In this document: one piece after another, positions 15,576 to 23,462 of the stretch
Numbering within the stretch: the stretch's first letter is position 1
Layout: every line of letters begins with the position of its first letter
Origin: Actinoallomurus sp963850195
GTDB taxonomy: Bacteria > Actinomycetota > Actinomycetes > Streptosporangiales > Streptosporangiaceae
DNA length: 64,000 nt
Assembly (NCBI GenBank): GCA_963850195.1
Contig: CAWKKD010000005.1
Coordinates: forward strand, 2,232,001-2,296,000
Direction of reading: 5' to 3'
The notes under the pieces: generated by a model
What the model was told of the DNA's origin: nothing
What the model saw: only the letters and a program-made list of their open reading frames with translations
The model's database searches: none
Made by a program: the position numbers and the translations under genes

Positions 15576-16436
15576 TCACACACGTACGGTTCCGACGAAA
15601 GCGTCGCCCGCGCCGAGCCGCAGGGGGCCGGCCGCGTCCGGACGGCCGCCGACCCGGATCGGCGCACCGGCGAACAGCGGCCGGCGCGCGCGGTAGGCGT
15701 ACTCGCGGACCGCCTTCTTCGGGGCGAACCTCCGGGGCAGCTCCAGCAGGGCGAGCGCCAGCAACGGGGCGTGGACGAGCAGGCCCGGGTAGCCCTCGAC
15801 CTCGGTGGCGTAGGGCACGTCGTAGTGGATGCGGTGCGCGTTGGCGGTGAGCGCGCTGAACCGGAAGAGCAGCACCGGGTCGGGCACCAGCTCGAACTCC
15901 CACGGGCCGGTGGGCGGCGCGCCCGCGGAGGCGGCGACGGGCGGCGCGTACGTGGCGCTCGGGTCGCGGTAGACGATGTCCTGCTCCTCGACGACGCGTA
16001 CGTCCCCGTCGACGGAGAACTCACCGCGGACCGTGACGATGAGCAGCCAGCCCGAGCCTCCGAGCCGGGTCCGTACGTGCGCCACGGACGAGCGCCGGGT
16101 CACCGTCTCGCCGAGCCGCAGCGGCGCGTGGAAGGTGAGGCGCCCGCCGCCGAACATCCGGCGCCGGTCGGGTAGCGGCGGCAGGAACGCGCCGTCGCGC
16201 GGGTGGCCGTCCGGGCCGAGCGCGGACTCGGGCGGCCATTCGGCGAAGTAGAGCCAGTGCCACAGCGGCGGCAGCGGATCGCCGTCGGCGGGTGCGGGAT
16301 CGGGCTGGTCGAACAGCCCCGCGAGCGCCGCGACCGGGCCGTGGGTCAGCACGTCGATGGAGACGCCCTCCGGAGGCGACCATGCCTCCTGAATGTCCGT
16401 GAAGGACGGCGGCGGTGTGTCTTTCTGGTCGCTCAC
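15576..16436 (-). CDS. MaoC/HTD2-like acyl-CoA hydratase (mesaconyl-C4-CoA hydratase type)
   Basis: A 286-aa double hot-dog protein. The N-terminal FAS1-like dehydratase half includes PLPDRRRMFGGGRLTFHAPL. The C-terminal half has LLFRFSALTANAHRIHYDVP, where N-A-H-R-I-H-Y-D is the signature of mesaconyl-C4-CoA and beta-methylmalyl-CoA hydratases and fungal HTD2. GTG at 16436, 54 bp from the divergent acyl-CoA dehydrogenase, so both may act on the same CoA thioester. The long frame upstream is antisense to that gene and is rejected. Confidence 0.8.
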   Translation of the reverse strand: MSDQKDTPPPSFTDIQEAWSPPEGVSIDVLTHGPVAALAGLFDQPDPAPADGDPLPPLWHWLYFAEWPPESALGPDGHPRDGAFLPPLPDRRRMFGGGRLTFHAPLRLGETVTRRSSVAHVRTRLGGSGWLLIVTVRGEFSVDGDVRVVEEQDIVYRDPSATYAPPVAASAGAPPTGPWEFELVPDPVLLFRFSALTANAHRIHYDVPYATEVEGYPGLLVHAPLLALALLELPRRFAPKKAVREYAYRARRPLFAGAPIRVGGRPDAAGPLRLGAGDAFVGTVRV

Positions 16437-16490
16437 ACGTATGAAAGATACTTGGCGGTCCAGGCAGCGACACCTCGGGAGGCCACCGAC

Positions 16491-17645
16491 ATGACCGAGC
16501 TGAGCGACGAGGAGCGGGCGATCGTCGAGGTGGTCGCGGACTTCGTCGATCGCGAGGTACGCCCCTCGGCGCGTGAGCTGGAACACGCCAACACCTATCC
16601 CGAGCGGCTCATCGAGCGGATGAAGGAGCTCGGCGTGTTCGGGCTCACCGTCCCGGAGCCGTACGGCGAGGTCGGCGTGTCCAAGCGCTGCTACGCGCTC
16701 GTCACCGAGGAACTGGCGCGCGGCTGGATGAGCCTGGCGGGCGCGGTCGGCGGGCACTCCGTCGTGTCGTACCTGATCGGGATGTTCGGCACCGACGAGC
16801 AGAAGAGCCGCTACCTGCCGCGGATGGCCACCGGCGAACTGCGCGCGACGATGGCGCTGACCGAACCGTCCGGCGGCTCGGACCTGCAGGCCATCACGAC
16901 GGTGGCCCGCCGCTCCGGCGACCGCTACGCCGTCGACGGCGCCAAGATGTGGATCAGCAACGCGCGTCACGCCGGGGTCGTGGCGCTGCTGGTCAAGACC
17001 GACCCCGAGGCGACGCCCCGCCACCGGGGCATCAGCATCCTGCTCGTCGAGCCGGGTCCCGGCATGACCGTGTCGCGCGACCTGCCCAAGCTCGGCTACA
17101 AGGGCGTCGAGAGCTGCGAGATCGCCTTCGACGGCCACGAGGCGCCACTCGACGCCGTGCTCGGCGGGACCGAGGGACGCGGCTTCGCGCAGATGATGCG
17201 CGGCCTGGAGGTCGGGCGCATCCAGGTGGCCGCACGCGCTCTCGGCGTCGGCCGCGCGGCGTTCGAGGACTCCCTGCGGTACGCGCAGGAGCGCGAGGCG
17301 TTCGGCAAGCCGATCTGGCGGCACCAGTCCATCGGCAACTACCTGGCCGACATGGCGACGCGGCTGCGGGCGGCGCGGCTGCTCACGCTCGACGCCGCCG
17401 ACCGTCTCGACGCCGGGACGCGCTGCGACATGGAGGCCGGCATGGCCAAGCTGTACGCCTCGGAGGCGGCGATGGCGATCGCGCTCGACGCGGTGCGCAT
17501 CCACGGCGCGGCGGGCTACTCCACGGAGTTCGACGTGGAGCGCTACTTCCGCGACGCGCCGCTGATGATCGTGGGTGAGGGCACGAACGAGATCCAGCGC
17601 AACGTCATCGTCAAGCAGCTCGTCGACCGCCATCCGCTGCACTGA
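16491..17645 (+). CDS. Acyl-CoA dehydrogenase
   Basis: A 384-aa FAD enzyme of the acyl-CoA dehydrogenase family. Signatures are MALTEPSGGSDLQAITTVAR (FAD/substrate loop), YAQEREAFGKPIWRHQSIGN and the C-terminal IHGAAGYSTEFDVERYFRDA followed by IVGEGTNEIQRNVI, where the G-E-G-T region contributes the catalytic glutamate. ATG at 16491 with GGGAGG upstream. The gene is divergent from a MaoC-like hydratase, which would take the enoyl-CoA product. Chain-length or branched-chain preference cannot be told. Confidence 0.9.
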   Translation: MTELSDEERAIVEVVADFVDREVRPSARELEHANTYPERLIERMKELGVFGLTVPEPYGEVGVSKRCYALVTEELARGWMSLAGAVGGHSVVSYLIGMFGTDEQKSRYLPRMATGELRATMALTEPSGGSDLQAITTVARRSGDRYAVDGAKMWISNARHAGVVALLVKTDPEATPRHRGISILLVEPGPGMTVSRDLPKLGYKGVESCEIAFDGHEAPLDAVLGGTEGRGFAQMMRGLEVGRIQVAARALGVGRAAFEDSLRYAQEREAFGKPIWRHQSIGNYLADMATRLRAARLLTLDAADRLDAGTRCDMEAGMAKLYASEAAMAIALDAVRIHGAAGYSTEFDVERYFRDAPLMIVGEGTNEIQRNVIVKQLVDRHPLH

Positions 17646-17658
17646 AACTGATCGCGAC

Positions 17659-17680
17659 ATTTGCCAAAATACGGGCAAAT
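17659..17680. promoter_or_regulatory. Inverted repeat ATTTGCC-N8-GGCAAAT
   Basis: Perfect 7-bp arms, 22 bp in all, lie 28 bp before the start of the small membrane protein that leads the polysaccharide synthase operon. A TAGACT hexamer (17694-17699) sits between. A probable operator for that operon. Confidence 0.45.
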
Positions 17681-17693
17681 TACGCAAACCCTC

Positions 17694-17699
17694 TAGACT
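17694..17699 (+). promoter_or_regulatory. -10 hexamer TAGACT, probable leaderless start
   Basis: TAGACT ends 8 nt before the ATG of the 73-aa membrane protein and no Shine-Dalgarno is seen. Confidence 0.4.
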
Positions 17700-17707
17700 C
17701 ACGCCAC

Positions 17708-17929
17708 ATGGATTTGGACCCGGTCTTCGTCGACGGCTCGGGGCGGCGCCGACTGGCGCTGCGCTGGTCGGGCATTTTCGCAGCGGGAATTCTCGCCGCG
17801 TTCCTCCTCGTCGTCGGCAGCACGCTGATCACCAAGGTCACCGTGCCGCGGGCCGAGCTGCCGCGGACGGCCGGTCAGAGTGACGCGCCCCGCCACACGC
17901 ACGCGCCGCATCGGCGGGACGGACGGTGA
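17708..17929 (+). CDS. Small single-span membrane protein coupled to the polysaccharide synthase
   Basis: A 73-aa protein: 20 polar residues, one span (SGIFAAGILAAFLLVVGSTL, about 21-42) and a short external tail ending in a His/Arg-rich stretch (PRHTHAPHRRDGR). Its stop overlaps the start of the deacetylase-glycosyltransferase gene (GTGA), so the two are made together. It is probably an accessory subunit, comparable in position to the small partners of other processive synthases. That role is an inference. Confidence 0.7.
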   Translation: MDLDPVFVDGSGRRRLALRWSGIFAAGILAAFLLVVGSTLITKVTVPRAELPRTAGQSDAPRHTHAPHRRDGR

Positions 17930-20076
17930 CGAACGCTTCGTGGCGCCCACCGGATCCGCGCAACCACTGGATCATGCTGCTGCTGTTCGCCATCGCCGGG
18001 TTCTGCGCCCTGTCGTTGCAGGCGTTCAGCGAGGGCTCCAAGATCGTGGCGCCGTCCCGCGGACGGCCACCCGCCGCCGTCGCGCACGGCGGGCCGGTGC
18101 TGGACGTCGCCGGGCACACCTCCGCCCGCATCCCGCCCAAGACGGTGGCGCTGACCTTCGAGGGCGGCCCCGACGACGCGTGGACGCGAGGTCTCCTCGA
18201 CGTGCTGCGGCGTCACCACGTGAAGGCGACGTTCTTCGTCATCGGCGCGCGTGCGGCCGACAAGCCGGACCTCATCCGGCGCATCGTCCGCGACGGGCAC
18301 GAGCTGGGCTCGAACGGCTACTCACAGAAGGGCGACGTCGGGGCGATGGCGCCCTGGCGCGGCGACCTCCAGCTCGACCTGGCCCAGCAGGCACTCGCGG
18401 GCGTCGCCGGTGTGCACACTCGCCTCGTACGCCTGCCGCACCTCACCAAGCCGGACGCGCTCTACGGGCGGCGGTGGCGCACCGCCGAGGACGCCGGTGA
18501 CCGCGGGAACCTCCTCGTGCTCGCCGACCTCGACAGCCGGTCCGCCAAGCAACCCACCGCGAAGGCCATCGACGCGGCGGTGACGCCGTCCGACGGGCGC
18601 GGCGCCGTCGTACAACTGCCCGGTGCGGGCGGTGACCGGCGCGCGACGATGACGGCCGTCGACATGTTGCTCACGCACCTGGCACAGCAGGGGTACCGGG
18701 TCACCACGGTCTCGGACGCGCTGCGGCTGCCGCCCGCGACCGTACCCGCGTCGATCCCCGCGAAGGTGACCGGGAAGGCCCTCGTGTACGCGCAGCGGGG
18801 GTCGGGCCGGCTGACGCACATGCTGTACATCCTGTTCGACGTCGCCGGGTTCTTCACGACCCTGCGGGTGCTGGTCCTGCTGTTCTTCGCGCGCCTGCAC
18901 ATCTACCGCCTGTGGCGCGACCGGCGCCGCCGCCTGCGGATCGACCGGACGTTCGCGAACCGCAGGCGCTGGACCGGAGAGGTCCGGCTCAGACCCGCCG
19001 TCTCGGTGATCGTGCCCGCCTACAACGAGGAGGCGAGCATCAAGGCGACCGTGCTGTCGCTGGTCAACTCCCGCTACGGGGGCGAGATCGAGGTCATCGT
19101 GGTGGACGACGGCTCGACCGACGGCACCGCGGCCGTGGTCGAAGGACTCGGCCTGCCCGAGGTACGGCTGATCCGCAAACCCAACGGCGGCAAGCCCACG
19201 GCGCTCAACACCGGGATGCGACACGCGGAGCACGGCGTGCTCGTCCTGGTCGACGGCGACACCGTCTTCCAGCCCGACACGCTCGGCCGGCTGGTCGCGC
19301 CGCTGGCCAAGCGGAACGTGGGCGCGGTGAGCGGCAACACCAAGGTCGCCAACCGCAAGGGCCTCCTGGGCCGTTGGCAGCACGTCGAGTACGTCATGGG
19401 CTTCAACCTCGACCGGCGCATGTTCGACGTGCTCAAGTGCATGCCGACCGTACCGGGCGCGATCGGGGCGTTCCGCCGAAAGGCCATCGAGGAGGTCGGC
19501 GGTCTCAAGGACGACACGCTCGCCGAGGACACCGACCTCACGATGGCCCTGTGCCGGGCCGGCTGGCGCGTCGTGTACGAGGAGACGGCCGTGGCCTGGA
19601 CCGAGGCACCCTCGACGCTGAAGCAGTACTGGCGGCAGCGCTACCGCTGGTGCTACGGCACGATGCAGGCGATGTGGAAGCACAAGCGCGCGATGTTCGA
19701 GCTCGGCGCGAGCGGTCGCTTCGGCCGCCGCGGCCTGCCCTACCTGGCCATTTACCACATCATGCTGCCGCTGTGCGCGCCCGCGGTCGACGTCCTGGCG
19801 CTCTATGGCCTCTTCACGCGCAACGCGCACGACGTGGTCCTCTTGTGGCTCGCGTTCTCGGCCGCCCAGGTGGTGGCGGGCCGCTCCGCACTGTGGATGG
19901 ACGGCGAGTCGACCAAGGTCATCTGGACGCTGCCGCTCCAGCAGTTCGTCTACCGCCAGCTCCTGTACATGGTCGTGATGCAGTCGCTGATCACGGTCGT
20001 ACTCGGCGCGCGGCTGCGCTGGCAGACGATCCGCCGGGTCGGGACGTTCTCCCGGGACGCGATGTCGCGCGTCTGA
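17926..20076 (+). CDS. NodB-like (degenerate) polysaccharide deacetylase fused to GT2 glycosyltransferase
   Basis: A 716-aa membrane protein. Residues 16-32 are a signal anchor; about 70-260 is a NodB homology domain; spans follow near 285-312; a family 2 glycosyltransferase spans about 355-600; C-terminal spans follow. The GT2 part has VIVPAYNEE, VVDDGSTDGT, DGDT, EDTD and Q-R-Y-R-W, so it looks active and processive (hyaluronan, PNAG or cellulose synthase type). The NodB part is changed at every metal or catalytic position: TFDDGP is TFEGGP, and the H-x3-H of motif 2 is N130 and Q134. The deacetylase is therefore probably inactive. Related fusions are common in actinomycetes. The polymer is unknown. 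Confidence 0.88.
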   Translation: MTNASWRPPDPRNHWIMLLLFAIAGFCALSLQAFSEGSKIVAPSRGRPPAAVAHGGPVLDVAGHTSARIPPKTVALTFEGGPDDAWTRGLLDVLRRHHVKATFFVIGARAADKPDLIRRIVRDGHELGSNGYSQKGDVGAMAPWRGDLQLDLAQQALAGVAGVHTRLVRLPHLTKPDALYGRRWRTAEDAGDRGNLLVLADLDSRSAKQPTAKAIDAAVTPSDGRGAVVQLPGAGGDRRATMTAVDMLLTHLAQQGYRVTTVSDALRLPPATVPASIPAKVTGKALVYAQRGSGRLTHMLYILFDVAGFFTTLRVLVLLFFARLHIYRLWRDRRRRLRIDRTFANRRRWTGEVRLRPAVSVIVPAYNEEASIKATVLSLVNSRYGGEIEVIVVDDGSTDGTAAVVEGLGLPEVRLIRKPNGGKPTALNTGMRHAEHGVLVLVDGDTVFQPDTLGRLVAPLAKRNVGAVSGNTKVANRKGLLGRWQHVEYVMGFNLDRRMFDVLKCMPTVPGAIGAFRRKAIEEVGGLKDDTLAEDTDLTMALCRAGWRVVYEETAVAWTEAPSTLKQYWRQRYRWCYGTMQAMWKHKRAMFELGASGRFGRRGLPYLAIYHIMLPLCAPAVDVLALYGLFTRNAHDVVLLWLAFSAAQVVAGRSALWMDGESTKVIWTLPLQQFVYRQLLYMVVMQSLITVVLGARLRWQTIRRVGTFSRDAMSRV

Positions 20077-20240
20077 GAGACTGTTGGGGAGTCCTCGTCC
20101 GTCGCGAGCGGCGGGCCAGGGGGCGCGTCGCAAGGCGGAGGAGGGAGTCGGCCTGGTGTCGGCCGGCGATCGACGACAACGCGGCGAGGCGTCGCCTGGG
20201 TGCCGCGCAGTAGGGCATGGGGCTCCCCCACAGTCTCTGA
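20074..20240. repeat. 167-bp element bounded by 18-bp inverted repeats
   Basis: TGAGAGACTGTTGGGGAG (20074-20091) and CTCCCCCACAGTCTCTGA (20223-20240) are inverted copies with two mismatches. They enclose 131 bp of GC-rich, internally structured sequence with no convincing gene. The left end begins in the stop codon of the synthase, and the right end abuts the LCP gene. It could be a miniature transposable element or an unusually long bidirectional terminator. Confidence 0.5.
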
Positions 20241-20243
20241 GGC

Positions 20244-21260
20244 TCAGTGTCTGGGGACCGGCCGGTCCTGGCGCAGGGCCGTGAACAGGGCCGCCGCGCG
20301 CGGGGCGTTCCAGGTGACGTACTCACCGACGCCCGGCTTGGTGCCGCCGCCCTTGATCGGGATGGTCGTCGTCACGCCGTCGCCCTTGGTGATCCCGCGC
20401 AGATCCTGCGCGAATTTCGCCAGATCCCACAGATGGTCGCCATCCCCGACGGTGAGGGCGGACGAGGCCTGCTGAGCCAACGGCACGAGGCGGAACGGGT
20501 CGGTCAGCACGGCGTGGCTCGTCACCTTGCGCACCAGGGCGGACAGGAACTCGCGCTGGTGCTTCACCCGGTCGAGGTCTCCGCCGGCGTACGCGTGCCG
20601 GGACCGTACGTAGGCGAGCGCGCGCCGCCCGTCGAGCCGCTGGCAGCCGGCCCTCAGGTCGAGCCCGGCCTTCTTGTCGTGCACCGCCCTTTCGATGCAC
20701 ATCCGTACGCCGCCGACCTCGTCGACCATGCCGACGAAGCCCCCGAACCCGATCTCGGCGTAGTGGTCGATCCGCAGCCCGGACGACTTCTCGATCGTGC
20801 GGGTCAGCAGCTTCGGGCCGCCGGTGGAGAACGCGGCGTTGAGCTTGTTCGCGCCGTGGCCTGGGATCGGGAGGTAGGAGTCGCGAGGCAGGCTGACCAG
20901 GGTCGAGGCGTGGGCGCCGATGTGCAGCAACATCATCGAGTCGGTGCGCTTCCCGGCGTCGCGGCCGGTGTGCAGCCGGTCGCGCTCCTGCCTCGACAGT
21001 CCGGCGCGGCTGTCGGAGCCGACGATGAGCCAGTTGGTCCCCCGCGTGGCGGCCGGATGGCTCACGCCGCCGAGCACGTCGTCTCGGTGCAACCGCAGGT
21101 CGAGGTAGCCGAGGAAGGCCGCCGCCAGCACGGCGGGGGCCAGCAGGAGGGCCAGCAGCCTCCGTCCCCAGTGCCGCTGGCGTCGCAACACGGCGTCCTC
21201 GAAGTACTGCTCACGCGGTCTCATCTCGGGCAGGACGGTGCTGTCCTCCGGCCACGTCAT
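20244..21260 (-). CDS. LytR-CpsA-Psr (LCP) family cell-wall glycopolymer ligase
   Basis: A 338-aa protein with an N-terminal cytoplasmic tail, one span (LLALLLAPAVLAAAFLGYLD) and an LCP domain. Family motifs include WLIVGSDSRAGL, K-R-T-D-S-M-M-L-L-H, LVSLPRDSYLPIPGHGANKL, IDHYAEIGFGGFVGMVDEVGG and A-L-A-Y-V-R-S-R-H. LCP enzymes transfer lipid-linked glycopolymers to peptidoglycan or arabinogalactan, so it may attach the product of the adjacent synthase. The ATG at 21260 with GGTGGAG is preferred to one 15 codons earlier that lacks a ribosome-binding site. Confidence 0.9.
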   Translation of the reverse strand: MTWPEDSTVLPEMRPREQYFEDAVLRRQRHWGRRLLALLLAPAVLAAAFLGYLDLRLHRDDVLGGVSHPAATRGTNWLIVGSDSRAGLSRQERDRLHTGRDAGKRTDSMMLLHIGAHASTLVSLPRDSYLPIPGHGANKLNAAFSTGGPKLLTRTIEKSSGLRIDHYAEIGFGGFVGMVDEVGGVRMCIERAVHDKKAGLDLRAGCQRLDGRRALAYVRSRHAYAGGDLDRVKHQREFLSALVRKVTSHAVLTDPFRLVPLAQQASSALTVGDGDHLWDLAKFAQDLRGITKGDGVTTTIPIKGGGTKPGVGEYVTWNAPRAAALFTALRQDRPVPRH

Positions 21261-21401
21261 GGTCTCCACCCGACCCTGGCGACCGTACGGGTCTCTCCGT
21301 CGCATGATCGGCCCATGGGGATCATCCTCCCAGAGTCGTAGGACGATATGACCGAAATTGTGATGATATGCACTGATCGAGGCCGGTCCACGTCCGCCGG
21401 C

Positions 21402-21878
21402 TCACTCGTCTCGGGTGGCGCCGTCCGGCCAGATGATCCTGACCGGGACGTCACGGTCGCGGGCGTAGGCGACGACGTCGGCGGTGCCGCCGTGGCCGCG
21501 CGCCGGCCGGCCGTCCCAGACCGCCCACAGCTCGTCGGCGCGGTCGACCATGTAGACGCCGGCGGCCATGTGCGCGTCGGGGTCCGGCGTGTGGCACGGC
21601 ATCCGGTGGACCTCGGTGGCGCGGGCGAGCAGCGCGTCGAACTCGTCCCGTACGTCCTCGGGCAGCTCCTCGCGGTAGCGCTCCGCGGGGATCACCGCCT
21701 CGATCGTGCCGCCGTGGTCGAGGACGGCGTGGGCGAAGACCTGGTCGGGCCCCTCGGCGAGGCACGACAGCCCGACCACGTCCGGCTGTCCGTCGAGCGC
21801 GGCGCGGATCGCGTCCGTGACGATCCGGCTCGACCGCTCGGGCATGCCTCGGTGTCCGGAGATGGCGATACGGCGCAT
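21402..21878 (-). CDS. SLOG-family Rossmann-like nucleotide-binding protein
   Basis: A 158-aa protein. The start RRIAISGHRGMP, the mid segment VVGLSCLAEGPDQVFAHAVL and the late A-G-V-Y-M-V-D-R-A-D-E-L-W-A-V-W-D-G fit the SLOG superfamily (DprA/LOG-like Rossmann folds that bind nucleotides or nucleotide-derived ligands). G-H-G-G-T-A-D resembles the phosphate-binding P-G-G-x-G-T region of LOG proteins. No effector gene is adjacent, so no conflict-system role is claimed. Confidence 0.7.
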   Translation of the reverse strand: MRRIAISGHRGMPERSSRIVTDAIRAALDGQPDVVGLSCLAEGPDQVFAHAVLDHGGTIEAVIPAERYREELPEDVRDEFDALLARATEVHRMPCHTPDPDAHMAAGVYMVDRADELWAVWDGRPARGHGGTADVVAYARDRDVPVRIIWPDGATRDE

Positions 21879-21944
21879 GGCGGCCCTTCAGCGAGTGCGG
21901 TGCATCCCAGGAGCGGTCGTCCAATCCTGCCCTTCCGCCCGGCC

Positions 21945-23390
21945 TCAGGTCAGCGGGACGGCGCGATCCGGCCGCGCCTCGATCGCGTCCGCGAGGAGGA
22001 GGACGGCCTCGGTGAGCCGCCGCTCCGGCAGCCGCGCGTACCCGACCACGACCGCCGGTGGCCCGTGCCCGTCGACCCGCATCGGCGCGACGCCCTCGAC
22101 CGCGACGCCGAGCCCGGCGGCGCGCGCGACCACCGCGGCCTCGTCGCACGAGGACGGGAGCTCGGCGTACGCGTGCAGGCCGGCGCTCACCCCGTGCACA
22201 CGTACGTCCGGCAGCCGGTGGGCCAGGGCCGACACGAACGCGTCTCTCCGGTCCCGGTACCGCCGCCGCATCAGGCGCAGGTGGCGTGAGTAGTCGCCGC
22301 CCGCGATCAGCCGGGCCAGGACGTGCTGATCGAGCACGGAGGACCCGAGGTCGTGCAGGGCGCGCGCCGCCCGCAGGCGTACGGCGAGCCACGGGGGCGC
22401 GACCGACCAGCCGAGCCGCAGCGCCGGGGACAGCGCCTTGCTGACCGATCCGGCCAGCACCACCCTCTCCGGGGCGAGGCCCTGGAGGCAGCCGACCGGC
22501 TCGCGGTCGTAGCGGAACTCCCCGTCGTAGTCGTCCTCGATGATCACCGCGTCCACGTCGCGGGCCCACGCGACGAGCGCGGCACGGCGCGACGGCGACA
22601 GGACCACGCCCGTCGGGAACTGGTGCGCCGGCGTGACCAGGACCGCCCGCGCCGCCGTACGCGCCAGCGCGGCGACGTCGATGCCCTCCTCGTCCACCGG
22701 CACGCCGACCGGCGCGATCCCGGTGGCGCGCAGCATCGGGATCTGGTGGTGGCCGAGCGGGTCCTCGACCGCGAGCAGCCGGTGCCCCTCCTCGATGAGG
22801 ACGCGCGGCAGCGTGGCGAGGACCTGGGCGACGCCCGCTGTGACCACGACCGTGTCCGGCGTGGCGACGGCGGCGCGCACACGGCTGAGGTACGCGGCCA
22901 GCTCGCCGCGCAGCTCGGCGACGCCCGCCGGGTCGGGGTAGGTGAGGGCGGTGTGCGGCAGGTCGCGCAGGACGTCCCGCAGCGTCGCCGCCCAGCGCTC
23001 GCGCGGGAACGACGCGAGGTCGGGCTTGCCGGGCCGCAGATCGTAGGCGATCCCGGGCGGGTCGGCCGGGCCCGCGTCCGTACCGTCGGCGAGGCTCAGC
23101 GTGCGCCGGTGCGCGTCGCTGCGCGGCGGCTCGGCCGGTACGGCGGGCGGCAGCGGCGCGACGCGTGTGCCGTCGCCCTGCCGGGACACGAGGAGGCCCT
23201 CGGCGACGAGCTGCTCGTACGCGGTCACGACGACGCCGCGTGAGACGCCCAGGTCCTCGGCGAGGTCGCGGGTCGACGGCAGCCGTACGCCGGGCGTGAG
23301 GCGCCCGTCGCGTACGGCGGCGCGCAGGCCGGCGGCGACCTGGCCGGCCAGGCGCCCGGCCGACCGGTCCAGCGTCAGGTGCAGCTCCAT
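21945..23390 (-). CDS. MocR/PdxR-type regulator (GntR HTH plus aminotransferase domain)
   Basis: A 481-aa protein. Residues 1-75 are a winged helix (GVRLPSTRDLAEDLGVSRGV, VVTAYEQLVAEGLLVSRQGD). The rest is a class I aminotransferase-like PLP domain with the lysine in LAGSVSKALSPALRLGW and the D/Y pair in AVIIEDDYDGEFRYDREPVG. MocR proteins bind DNA and respond to PLP-linked ligands. The gene faces an EamA exporter over 72 bp containing direct repeats, the usual MocR target layout, so it probably controls that exporter. Confidence 0.88.
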   Translation of the reverse strand: MELHLTLDRSAGRLAGQVAAGLRAAVRDGRLTPGVRLPSTRDLAEDLGVSRGVVVTAYEQLVAEGLLVSRQGDGTRVAPLPPAVPAEPPRSDAHRRTLSLADGTDAGPADPPGIAYDLRPGKPDLASFPRERWAATLRDVLRDLPHTALTYPDPAGVAELRGELAAYLSRVRAAVATPDTVVVTAGVAQVLATLPRVLIEEGHRLLAVEDPLGHHQIPMLRATGIAPVGVPVDEEGIDVAALARTAARAVLVTPAHQFPTGVVLSPSRRAALVAWARDVDAVIIEDDYDGEFRYDREPVGCLQGLAPERVVLAGSVSKALSPALRLGWSVAPPWLAVRLRAARALHDLGSSVLDQHVLARLIAGGDYSRHLRLMRRRYRDRRDAFVSALAHRLPDVRVHGVSAGLHAYAELPSSCDEAAVVARAAGLGVAVEGVAPMRVDGHGPPAVVVGYARLPERRLTEAVLLLADAIEARPDRAVPLT

Positions 23391-23394
23391 GGCG

Positions 23395-23427
23395 AATGGT
23401 CCTGTATCGGGCGATGGAAATGGACCT
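23395..23427. promoter_or_regulatory. Direct repeats AATGGWCCT, candidate MocR operator
   Basis: AATGGTCCT (23395-23403) and AATGGACCT (23419-23427) are head-to-tail with start-to-start spacing of 24 bp, inside the divergent promoter region. MocR-type regulators typically bind direct repeats about two helical turns apart. Confidence 0.45.
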
Positions 23428-23462
23428 CGTTCGAGGGCCAATCTGTACCTAGTTTCCCGTAT

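Noticed and set aside
15576..17702. A 708-codon minus-strand frame covering the acyl-CoA dehydrogenase
   Set aside because: Only the last 287 codons encode the MaoC-like protein; the rest is the antisense shadow of a clear acyl-CoA dehydrogenase.
21402..21878. SLOG protein as part of a short anti-phage operon
   Set aside because: The flanking genes are an LCP ligase and a MocR regulator, with no effector, nuclease or TIR gene nearby.
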